Assembly (NCBI GenBank): GCA_034401795.1
Contig: CM067373.1
Location: 92,761,624-92,825,623 of the forward strand
Length of the DNA: 64,000 bases
Origin: Chaetoderma sp. LZ-2023a
Lineage: Eukaryota; Mollusca; Caudofoveata; Chaetodermatida; Chaetodermatidae
Direction: 5' to 3'
The notes below the pieces were generated by a model. It was not told where the DNA came from. It was given only the letters and a program-made list of their open reading frames with translations, and did not search any database. The position numbers were made by a program, and so were the translations under genes. Positions 52,326-62,624 of the stretch are shown one piece after another; positions within the stretch are counted from its first letter, which is position 1, and the number at the start of each line of letters is the position of its first letter.

Positions 52326-52445
52326 TTAGCAAGTAGTGATTGAACGGTATAGATGTTTTTGTGGTGTAATAACAACCCCCCACAGACCCCCCTTGTGGGT
52401 AGGTCTGTAGTTTTATTAACCACTATAAAACATACTTAGCGTTCA
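52326..52445. repeat. Internal complementary region of DIRS D
   Basis: TAGCAAGTAGTGATTGAACG (inverse of the left end) runs to AACCCCCC and then the inverse of the right end, to GTTCAATCACTAC. The junction C run differs in length from the ends, reflecting age. Confidence 0.82.
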
Positions 52446-52524
52446 ATCACTACGACCCGGCCTCAACCACCCCGCGTGGGAATGATTTGAGAATCTGTTT
52501 GTAATATTTAGCACTTAAATTTAG

Positions 52525-52790
52525 AAAACTGAATCTGTTTCCTATTTGGGCTCCAATGCGCATGCACGGGCATGCTTAGTGACAGGCGTCACCAAGGAGT
52601 GAGTACAGACTGGTGCCCGTCTTTATCAGGCCATATGCTGGGTGTGTACCCTACCAGTAGCCTGGTTGAGGGTATCTATTAATATGGAATCGGCATATGG
52701 AGGAATGTAAGCAAGCATAAAAATCCTATTCTGGTGGCTAAATGCAGAGTAGTTGATTTAGCAAGTAGTGATTGAATGGTAAGTATGTTT
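52525..52790. repeat. Right inverted terminal repeat of DIRS D
   Basis: Inverse of 39448-39730. GGTAAGTATG at 52778-52787 is the subterminal motif. Confidence 0.85.
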
Positions 52791-53888
52791 TATAGTGGTT
52801 AATAAAACTACAGACCAACCCGCAAGGGGGGTCTGTGGGCTTTTTTAAAGGGAACTTAAACATTGGTTAATAAAGAATATACAGTTATTAGCCCACTGAT
52901 ATTTCAGAAGCCCATGTAAATAGATTAGTTTTAGACACAATCTCTGTTCCCCAGACACCAATGCCGGGAGTCAATTTGACTAGAATTAAGCCTTTAACCA
53001 GTATGTAAGAAATAATGAGATCTATTGAAAGTAAAGGTGTTAGTAGACTATTCACTTTTTCACAGCCATGTGTAATTAGTTTATTTATCTACCTAATGGC
53101 TATTTAAAATATAAAATGTTATTTAAGAATGAACCCACCCATGCAAACCAGATAAATCAAATTTGTTATTCTGTAGCAAATATTCTATTTAGTACTCTGA
53201 AATTAATTTGCAATGAAGCAGTTGCTGCCTTAGAAAGCAACAGTTTCTGGCCAAATTAGTTTCAAGCTATTCCACAAATTTCCTATATGGTTGTTCGGAA
53301 ATTGATAGAAAGATTGTTTCATCGGTGAAAGGTTAACCTGTTGATTCTGAAACTCTGGCGTATAAGATTAAATACAACAAATTTTATTGAATATTTTGAA
53401 ACCAATTTAACTGGAAGTTGTTGTTCCCTAAGGCCTATGGTCTTGCTGCAAACTGTTGGTGTCTTACAAGAACAGTTTAACACACACACAGACCTTCAGA
53501 ATTAAACAGTTAAACAACAGATAACCTTTTTGGCTGTTTCATTCTGTCTGTTGCATATATTAAAAACATGTGGAAGCAGAATTTTGTGGCTTGTATGCTG
53601 AGCATATAAGATACCCCTGTAATAGACAAGTAATAGGCTATTACCTATTACTTTTCAATCTATTACTATTACATTGTAAAATTAGCAATCTATTTCTATT
53701 ACTATTACATAGAAATCACTGTAATAGCCTATTACTATTACATATTACTATTACCCCATCCCTGCTGGTGACAGTGGTGGGGTCGTTCTCTTGGAGGTTA
53801 CCTGAATGTGAGCCAGGAAAAATTTTTTGTTCACTATGATACTGAGAAATTAACCTATAAGCAAACAAGGCAACATGTAACTAACCAT

Positions 53889-55110
53889 TTATCCCTTGGA
53901 TTTGTTCAAGAAATTTAAATTTTGTCATAGAAAATGTCCGTTTGCAGACCGAGAGAAGACTATTTTTGAAAATTTACCACTGGAATGACTGGCTCAGTTA
54001 TCGAACGAGTCATTCCAGTGGTAAATTTTCAAAAATAGTCATCTCTCGATCTGCAAATGGCCATTTCTCGAGGCCACTGTAGAAGCCGTTTTTGGCTGAG
54101 ACTTAAAGGGTTAAACTACACCAGCTTTCTCACAGGTACTGAGTACCACATGAATACAAACTAATTTCAGAAATGTAATAACTATTCTGTTGAATATTTT
54201 GAAAGCCTTAGGCATCAATGGCTTCCAGCAAAATTATTTTCAAAGTATCTAAAGACTATTTTCGTCCTGGGATTAAGATACGTGTAAAGTGATTTCATGA
54301 GTAAAAGGTTAATCTCTGTGATATGGTTATCTGGTGGTGAAACTCGGGTATTGGTAATCAAATTTCATTACCCAAATTTTTCACATTTTGTAGCCTGCGT
54401 ATAGAATTAACCCATCTTGTATCAACAGTGATTTAAAGCACCAAAATGTTAATTATGTCAATTAACCCTTCAGTTGTCATGATTTTATAAGAAAATCTAA
54501 ATTTTTGGAGACCAAATGAAAATATTTGTACATTTATCACTTAGATGTACAAAAATAGATTTCTGTTGTCCTGCAAATGGACATTCCTCAAAACCACTAT
54601 AGAGCATGTTTTGACTGCCCTGGCTGTTAGTGGATTAATTGTCAAGAAAATAAAAATTTCTGCTTAGCCAGTGTCTGGGAATTGAGTGGTAATTTTCAAA
54701 AATACTCTTGGTCTGCAAATGAACATTTTCTCTGGGAATTCGACTTTAAGAGAAAACTATTTTTCAAAATTTACCACTGGCATGACTGGCTCAGTTATCG
54801 AGCGAATCTGAGTCATTGCAGCAGTACATTTGAAAAAATTGTCGTTTCTTTGTCTGAATATTCTCATTGTGAAAGCCCACTTTAGAGGCTGCTTTTGGTC
54901 AGCTTGACCAATAATCCTTTAACACTCATATCAGACAGAAACCGGTTCTGCAGTCCTCTTGAGAAAGGTCGATTTGCAGACCAAGAGAAGAGTATTTTTG
55001 AAAATCTTCCACTGGTAAATTTTCAAAAATACTCTTGGTCTGCGAATGAACATTTTCTCTGAGAAAATTGAAATGAAAATTGAAATTTTCTTGAACAAAT
55101 TCAAGGGTTA
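53889..55110. repeat. Cluster of foldback MITE copies before DnaJ exon 3
   Basis: Family 1 palindromes (AATTTACCACTGG and inverse) lie at 53889-54114 (best preserved, about 50-bp arms), 54470-54640, 54690-54900 and 54905-55110. A family 2 copy lies at about 54190-54290. There is no coding signal. Confidence 0.7.
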
Positions 55111-55187
55111 AAGGGTTAGTTTGAGAAAAGAGGTGTTCGATATTTATGAATTCTAATCTATATTACATTCCTGCTTTTACCTTGAAG

Positions 55188-55402
55188 TTTCATCCTGATG
55201 CTAACCCAAGTGACTCGAGCATGCATCAAAAGTTTGTGCGATTGAATGACGCGTATATGACCCTGGGTAAAGCATCATCTCGCAAGATGTATGACATGAG
55301 CCTGGTGGCAAATCTTTATCAACAACAACATCTGCGACAACATGTTTATAAAACACATACGTCAGGATCAACAACGAGGCCAGGAACTGGTTTCGATTCA
55401 GA
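55188..55402 (+). CDS. DNAJC4: DnaJ-domain gene (DNAJC4-like), exon 3: HPD and J-domain C half
   Basis: After acceptor CCTTGAAG the frame begins FHPDANPSDSSMHQKFV and continues LNDAYMTLGKASSRKMYDMSL: the HPD loop, helix III and helix IV of a J domain. The short insertion after HPD and the FVRLNDAY-SSRKMYD pattern resemble vertebrate DNAJC4 more than classical DnaJ. No Gly/Phe region or zinc centre follows; instead there is a Gln/His-rich stretch. Donor GA/GTAAGT at 55403 leaves phase 2, so more coding exons are expected downstream. The phase agreement of exons 1-3 is good evidence for one functional gene. Confidence 0.82.
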
Positions 55403-55491
55403 GTAAGTTGTTGCTGATCGGAAGCTGTAGTGAAGTTTGTCTGATTGATCATCTTGTTGTGTCGAAGCATGGTTTTGACAGGGTGCAATAA

Positions 55492-57063
55492 TAGGGCTGG
55501 GCCGTATACCGGTTTCACACCGTCTCACGCTTTTTATGGCGACGGTTTAAAAGCCGTTACGAAAAAAAAAATAAATAAAAACCGGCCGTAAGATCGCCAT
55601 TGCGCGAAATCTGGTGACCCTCCTAAACTAGTTTGTTCTTGACTTGAGTTTAACATTAGCATCTAGTGGGTAACCATTTGCTAATAGTGGCCATAAAATA
55701 CAGTCATCTATAACTATTAGACATGGTAAAGAAAGGGTGTTAGTGAAATCCCAAGGACGACACTCGGCAAATATGATTTGATTTGCCCACAGTGAATTTT
55801 ACATGATGTAAGCTTTGCAGGTTCAAGGTAAGATAGAATAATTTGAAAATCCAAATTTCTTCTTTGTAACAAATAATCCAAAGGTGACATGATACAAAAA
55901 TTCAAGAAACACGCTACGAAAACAACGCCGTTATACATTGAACGCCCAATCCAAATATGTCATTATTTCCCTTAGATTTCGACAAAAATAAAATGCCCCA
56001 GCACGGAATAAGACATGCGAGACAAATTGCTTGAACGCCTGAGAAATGAAAACGGTTAAGTCACTTCTTACATTGGCGGAGCAGTTACGAGTAAAACAAA
56101 CCTCTTAGCCTCTCAAATACGCACATGCGTAATGTGATTGGTTGTTGCTAACAAATTCTTCTACCGGGATATTCACTACTATTGATTTTATGAATGAAAT
56201 TCCTGTAAATCATAGTATTTTTTATCATGTGACTTATTTGGTCGATAGAGTTAGAATAACATCATTTTGTTTTACATGAATGCCCCGGTCGTTTTCGTCT
56301 TCGTATATCTTCCAGACTACGGAGTGTTGATTTAAGTAGAGTTAAGTTAGATTCGCACGAATCATTGTGTTTATGTTGTCAAATTATCATAATCTCTTTA
56401 TTATATCAAAAATTTAGTCTCGAAAAATAGTCAAAAAGACAGCTTTTTGTGAGCATTCTTGAGGTGCTATTTCTGGGAAATGAATACACTTTAGTTATGT
56501 GCTGAATGACATTCACCCGCATTTTATTTATTGAGGAGTATTACTAAATACCGAGTATTCGAATACAAACACATGACTTACTAGACTAGGTCATACTGAA
56601 GGTGGTTATTCGAACTCTAACAATATCAGCGCTACTCTATGGGGAGCCTTTAAGCTCGCTCTCATATCTGGGTTCATACTTTCATGCATTAGATTTTACT
56701 ATGCTTTCGAAAATAGTGACCTAATAACAGTGTTGAAAATCAACATTTTAGTAGTAAGAGTGTTATTTTCACGGCATCGCATGAACCAGACTTTATTTAT
56801 TTTATTTATTTTAATTACTATTTTGAGATAGATAGTAGAGTCGAAGTGAACAGTTGTACATAGTTACCATTCTAATTTCATGGCAATTTACGTCTGTAGT
56901 CAAATCGCAAAATACATGTACTGTAGCTAATGAAAACGGCATAAATTTTCATATTTCAAATTATTTTCGATCATTCTAGCCTCTTAAACCGTTTTTACGG
57001 TTAAACCGGTTTAATTAGTGATACCGTCACCGGCTTTCTTTTAGGTCAAACCACCCAGCCCTA
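55492..57063. mobile_element. Non-autonomous hAT element, 1.57 kb
   Basis: Ends TAGGGCTGGGC… and …CCACCCAGCCCTA are inverse, flanked by a perfect 8-bp duplication tgcaataa (55484-55491; 57064-57071). Subterminal ACCGGTTT / AAACCGGTTTAA motifs occur at both ends. There is no transposase. The termini resemble those of the hAT at 13585-19567 (TAGGGCTG). Confidence 0.85.
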
Positions 57064-57071
57064 TGCAATAA

Positions 57072-58870
57072 TAACTGTCTGACTGCTGCATGCCACTAGA
57101 GTGTAAATTTGATGGGCAATAACACGGGAACTGCCGATTATTTTGAAATCAATTTGACTGAAAGTTGTTGCTGGTTCGCATAGAGAAATTGAAATCCATT
57201 CTCTAAAATGGTTATAACTCAAAGAACCTACCACGGAAATTGAATGCAATTTCCGTACATACGCTTATCGCCATACCACTATGTTTAATGTATGCCTAAA
57301 AAATATCATCGTGGAAGTGAAATTATTAATGGGACGCCTAAATATTGCGTATCTTCAATAAAGATCGTTTATTACATCAAAATCAATCAAATTTTGACAT
57401 AAAATGTCACCTAGAAAATATAGAAATCACATGACGTTTTCATTGGCTTGTACGGGAGAATTTATCCAATCAGAACAGAGAGATAATATTTAATAATTAG
57501 TAATGGAACAGTGTTTTCTCACGTATTGCGCATTAATTTTGTAATGCCGGCCAACATTAAATGATCCAAAAAGGAATCATGCTGTACGACAAAAATTGCT
57601 TGAAAGTCCGAGAATTAAAATGAGATAAAGCGCTTCTTATGTTGGTGAGTCGCTGGCTCTTTTGTGATTGGAGGCACCGTGTTCTCATGAGATCTTATGC
57701 GCTAACGGGAGTTTGTTATCAAACAGGTATGGATCAGACCTAAAGTACAATACTTAGTTTCTACTGCACAATAATAATATAAAGCAATTCTGGGTTCCGA
57801 GTCCAGAATATATATATCCGAGTACTCGCTCTAAATAAAAACAATCTTTTGCGATTGGAGCCGAATCATGTGATTTATATCAATTTTTGGGTTAAATATC
57901 TTAGATTTTATGAAAGATTTACTGAAAATTGTCAAAAGACATCTCCCCCTTAATCGCTTGGTGGATTTCAAATAAATTTAGCTTGAAGGTTTCTTTGATG
58001 GTAGGCTTCATCAGAACTTATATTCAGAATTTTGCTTGTTTTTTGGGTGAAGATTTATTGGAAATTGTCAAAGCGAGGCTTAGTTGCTTGACAGGTTTAA
58101 CCGAATTTGGCTAGAAGGATCCTATCTTGGTAGACTCTAGAACGTCTATTCAGAATTTTGCTTGGTCAATTTTTGTGTGAAAATCTTAGATTTTGTGAAA
58201 AGTTGTTATAGCACATCTCCTTAACCGCTTGGTGGATTTTAGCCAGATTTGGACAGATGGTCTTACGGTGGTGGGTCGATTTTTTGCTGCCCATCTTGGA
58301 TTTACTGAAAATTTATCGGAAACATTTAAAATGGTACTCATTAATCAATAACCCGATTTCAATAAAACTTGAGTGGAACGATCCTATGGTGGTACGTGTC
58401 AACAAATCAGGTGAGAATTTTGCCTGGTCAATTTGTTTGGGTTTTTGGGGGGGAGGAATGATCATCTCAGATTTTCCACAAATTATCCATTACTGGTATG
58501 TTTATTTAAAGGAAGATGGTTCAAATGCTAATGGTCCAGCGTCACAGCTGAGTATCTTTGAATTCTGTTGATTTTAATGTACATGTAACTCACTAAGTAG
58601 TAGGTATTATTTGTAGTTGAATAAAGGGCTGCTTTTGTTTCTGTGTATCTGTCTATGTGATGCGGTGCAGTAAAATCTACTCATAAAATTAGACCTTTCC
58701 AGAGGATCCATCTAGATCAATCTGATGTCATATGACATCATAATCAGCTAAGCGGCATATAGGATGGCATCATAATCATTACGCCATAAATAATACTATA
58801 TGGCCCATCTTTAACTCGTAATAGTCTGACACGTTGTATGAATTGTATGTCTCTACTGTTTAATAAACAT
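57072..58870. repeat. Intronic sequence with repeat copies
   Basis: A family 2 arm lies near 57126-57180. A copy of the 34407-36705 family lies at about 57880-58560, with GAATTTTGCTTG and AAATCTTAGATTTT units. No exon was recognised. Confidence 0.45.
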
Positions 58871-58950
58871 GCTGTTGAATATTTTGAAACTAATTTGACT
58901 GAACGCTGTTGCTGCCATAGGCGGCAGCAACAGCACCCAGTTAAATTATA

Positions 58951-60105
58951 CTGAGTCAAAAAAGCTTAGCAACAGTGAAGTTTGGTTTGTTGTATTAAAA
59001 CTATGCGTCCATTTATAACCAAATTTGCAGGCATGTTTCGTCAATGTAATGTCTTGCTGATCATGAATAAATGCAAATCATTTCTTGCATTTCTCGGCCG
59101 CACGCTTACTGCATGTGAAAATGCATTTTTCATACACTGGCCCACATTGGTGGGTAGCGAAGGCAAAAATGCACCATATTGCAAAAGCAGATAACGAACG
59201 TTAACAGAAAACGCTTAAAAGTTTATCCTACCGAAAATGGGCCGCCGCCCAGGGCTACCCGAAAATCAGCGCCATGAAGCAATGGGAAAACTCGCTGCTG
59301 GGCAGAGCATTCGCACTGTTGCTCGACATTTTAATGTTCACGCCTCAGCCATTTCCCGTCTCCGCCAACGTGAGCAGGAAACTGGACATGTTAATGACCG
59401 ACCACGATCTGGCAGACCGAGAGCAACAACACCACGAGAAGACCGCACATCATTCGGCACGACAGGTTCGGTGGCGGCAGTGTCATGGTGTGGGCTGGAA
59501 TCCATCAAAATGGCAAAACATATCTTATTGTGATTTGCGGAAATTTAACAGCTCAACGTTACTGTGAAGAAGTTGTCGCCCCTGTTGTCATCGCTTTTAT
59601 GCAGCATCATGCAGACTTTATGTTCCAGCAAGACAATGCCCGTCCTCATTCAGCTAGGGTCACCAGTGATTTCCTTGAGACTAACAACGTTCCGGTGGTG
59701 GACTGGCCAGCACGATCACCGGGCCTGTCTCCTATCGAACATGTGTGGGTCATTCTTGGCAACGTGCGGGAACTGGAAGCTGCACTGCTCCAGGAATGGG
59801 ATGCGATTCCTCTTCGTGACATCAGGTGCTTAATTCGAAGCATGAGAAAGCGATGTACGGCAGTGGTTAATGTGCGCGGAGGTCACAACCGGTATTGACA
59901 GCTCAGTGTCATTATTTAAATTGGACCCTTCCGTTGAATGATGCCGTGTTAAAAGCGCAATGCTAGCATTACAGTAACAAGAGACTGTTTTTCAAATTGG
60001 AAAATGACCTATCAATTAAATAATATATTTGAATCAATTTATTGTTTTTGTTAAATAACATTTATACAGTAATATTCTCAGTGTTGCTAAACTTTTTTGG
60101 TTCAG
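58951..60105 (+). mobile_element. Internally deleted Tc1 element
   Basis: Terminal repeats CTGAGTCAAAAAAGCTTAGC and its imperfect inverse (GCTAAACTTTTTTGGTTCAG) are flanked by TA at 58949-58950 and 60106-60107. The transposase gene inside is truncated. Confidence 0.85.
59237..59898 (+). pseudogene. Tc1 transposase with internal deletion
   Basis: The N-terminal helix-turn-helix and linker (SIRTVARHFNVHASAISRL, DRPRSGRPRATTP) run to 59455. They are joined abruptly to the second catalytic half in another frame: VMVWAGIHQNGKT, FQQDNARPHSA (second Asp) and SPGLSPIEHVW (Glu), ending at 59898. The segment with the first catalytic Asp is missing. Unrelated in detail to the Tc1 at 17705-19351. Confidence 0.85.
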
Positions 60106-60258
60106 TATAGTTTCAAAATATTCAACAGCTTACCTGTATAGTTTTCTGGAAATTAATAATCAGGAACTTCAGAGATCGATCGAGAGAGGTGTGGGTGGAG
60201 CTTAGCTAGAGATGGGCGGGGCATAGCTAAAAATGGAAAGGCCCATGCCCATTACCAG

Positions 60259-60312
60259 ACAAAGTCTCTCGGCCATGAGGAATGTCACATTCTGGACTGA
60301 TGGACAGCCTAG
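60259..60312 (+). CDS. Candidate further exon of the DnaJ gene
   Basis: A 54-base segment between ATTACCAG and CCTAG/GTAGGT. Joined in phase 2 to exon 3 it stays open (…SLSAMRNVTFWTDGQPR) and ends again in phase 2. The donor is good and the acceptor tract weak. This is only a possibility; no family motif confirms it. Confidence 0.25.
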
Positions 60313-60464
60313 GTAGGTTTTCTGATTTGATAACTTAATAATTAGAATATATTATGATGTACATGTAGTTCCCCAAGGAGCATATATCTGATACTTTTAT
60401 GGAAATAGAAATGAATAGGTACTTTGATTTAGACCATTTTTCACAAAATGTACACCAGCCTTTT

Positions 60465-61505
60465 TTAGCTTATCTGGCCAGAATGGTCAAGTGAGCTTAT
60501 GCCATGGTGACCGTCCGTCATCCGACCTGCTGGCCAGCATCCATCAACTTTTGCTTAAACCCGCTATTCCTCATTAACCGCGTGGCCGATTTCAGCCTAA
60601 TTTGGCTGGAAGGACCATATGTGGGTAGGTTTTAGAACTTTTATGCACAATTTTAATTTTGGCTGGCATCTTGTTCGAAAAATGGTGCGAAGTCGTTTAA
60701 AACTCTACTCCTCATTAATTACTTGGGCAATTTCAACCAGACTTGGCTGGAAGAATAGTAGGCTGGTATGTTTCAGAACTTGTATACAGAATTTTGATTG
60801 GTAAATTTTTCCTCAATAACAGCTTGGTGGATTTCAAATTAATTGAGCTGGAAGCATCCTGGTTGGGTGGGGGGGGGAATGGGGAGTTGGGGTTGGTGGG
60901 GTTGTTGTTGGTTGGCTTTAGAACATGTTTACAGAATTTTAATTGGTCAATGTTTTCGCTGGCCATCTTGAATTTTCCGAAAAATGGTGGGAAATCGTTT
61001 AAAACCCTACTCATTAACCACTTGGGAAATTTCAGCCAGACTTAGCTGGAAGGATACTAGGCTGGTAATTTTAATTGGTCAATTTTTCAGGCGGCCATCT
61101 TGGATTTTCTTAAAATTTTGTGTTAAAAGGCTACTCCTCATTAACCTCTTGCAAACTTGGCTGGAAGTACCATAGTGTGGTGTGCTATACACAATTTTGA
61201 TTGGCCAATTTGTTCGGCAGAAAAATGCCGGGAAGTCGTTTAAAACGCTGCATAGGTGTTTTCAACCAGACTGGCTGGAATGAGCCTTAAGGCCGGTAGG
61301 CTTCAGAAATTGAATACAGAATTTTGATTGCTCAATTTTTCCGCCGTTCATCTTGGATTTTCTGAACATTTTGGTTAATCTATTAAAAGGCTACTTCTCA
61401 TTAACTGCTTGGCCGATTTCAAACAAACTCAGATGGTATGCTTCAGAACTTGTATACAGAATTTTAACTGCTTGAATTTTTTGGGTGGCCATCTTGGATT
61501 TTCCG
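60465..61505. repeat. Copy of the AGCTCACCT/GGTGAGC repeat family
   Basis: It starts TTTTAGCTTATCTGGCCAGAATGGTCAAGTGAGC and contains about six to eight diverged units with GAATTTTGATTGGTCAATTTT and GCCATCTTGGATTTTC. It ends where DIRS F begins. Confidence 0.6.
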
Positions 61506-61811
61506 AAAAGTAGGATTTCACTTCAAGAGTATACTTACCTCCCTAATACTTTTGATATTGCTAAATATTGGCTTTCACTCAATAAACACTCAGATTAAAA
61601 CAGTTAGGTGCCCCTACTGGGCAGGGAGTCAGAGCGTAGTCTGGCGGATGCCAGCCCCACCACCGCGCATGCGCAGACTAGCACTTCCTCTTTGCTAGAT
61701 TATTGGCAGAGAGATCACACATGTTTTTTTGTGCAAAAGCTTTTCCTTGCTCTATAAACTGTTTTAACATATCTTGGTGGTGTTATTTTGGAGTGATAGT
61801 CACTGATTAGG

Positions 61812-61862
61812 ATGGCAGGAAGGATCACTTCGCCAAAGGGGGACCTAGGACCTTTAAATCAG
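61812..61862 (+). CDS. DIRS F gag exon 1 (micro-exon)
   Basis: Seventeen codons, MAGRITSPKGDLGPLNQ, end in CAG before GTGACTTC. Joining to 62625 after CCCTGTTTCAG keeps phase 0. Intron 61863-62624, 762 bp. Confidence 0.6.
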
Positions 61863-62624
61863 GTGACTTCTAGTAAAATTAGCGAGTTTTTCTTCCCGGT
61901 GTATTGTGTTTCCGGGACTCGCGTTTACCGTGATAAGCGCCTTGATTAGTTGGTTTATGTCAACTCGGTGCTACCTAAGGCTAATTTCTCTTTCTGTTTA
62001 TGTCCACAGGTCTGTATGACGCTAGATGGTGGCATCACAGCAGCAGAGAGTTAGTTTTCTCTCCACCATGGTTCCATTTCCTACTAACACTGTTAGGTTA
62101 TCTAACCAAATGAAAAATTATGTCCAGTGAGTTGGAGGCCTAGTATAAAGGTCTTCTCACTTTGCCCTCTTGATCCAATTCCTTCCCCATGAGGTGGAGA
62201 GAGTTAAGAGGCGTGCAGGTGGTGGAGTACTCCGGTTCGTCACGTTGGATGGTTTGTCTATACAAGGTGTCAGGTATCTAGTTATTGATAATGTGGTGAT
62301 GTTAATTATAGTAAACAAAGGGAGATAATTAACATTTTTGCCAGAAAAGAGTTATCTATGTGTATCTGATGGTTGTGTAGTCGACGTATCCATTCAGCAT
62401 ACAATTCGTCCTTGCACTTGGATGTTTTGTTGGGATCGATTTTTTCCTGTCACGGGATTAATGACGTCATAATCAGCCTGGCTATGTATTTATCGGCAAT
62501 TCAAGTTGCAATGCTGGTTCTGATGTATATTGATCTTTATGATCGTTTTCCTTCTCTTTGAGTTGGTTTGAGTGTCTAAGCTTAACTAGTTTGCTCATAC
62601 TCCTCGTCCTTTGCCCTGTTTCAG

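Larger units (their letters stand above)
39448..52839 (+). mobile_element. DIRS element D, interrupted by DIRS E
   Basis: Inverted terminal repeats (39448-39730 and 52525-52790), an internal complementary region (52326-52445) and remnants of gag, pol and recombinase identify a DIRS1-type element. DIRS E inserted within gag at 40734-47004 and a SINE-like piece within gag near 48660. Without DIRS E it is about 7.1 kb. It is heavily mutated and lacks most of the recombinase. Confidence 0.88.
38809..53764. mobile_element. hAT-type element in DnaJ intron 2, split by DIRS D
   Basis: The ends CAGGGATGGGGT (38809) and ACCCCATCCCTG (ending 53764) are inverse and are flanked by a perfect 8-bp duplication ctggtgac (38801-38808 and 53765-53772). 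Subterminal TATTACTATTAC-rich sequence is present at both ends (38835-38915 and 53620-53755). Minus the DIRS insertion the element is about 1.56 kb and has no transposase, so it is non-autonomous. Confidence 0.82.
58871..60135. mobile_element. Foldback MITE family 2 split by Tc1
   Basis: CTGTTGAATATTTTGAAACT and the inverse TAGTTTCAAAATATTCAACAG (60106-60127) are the arms, with the loop GCTGCCATAGGCGGCAGC. The Tc1 element inserted in the right arm at TA. Confidence 0.75.

Noticed and set aside
38809..53764. Long-range inverted repeat as one giant transposon
   Set aside because: The ends are those of a short non-autonomous hAT. The intervening length is explained by DIRS D and E nested within it.
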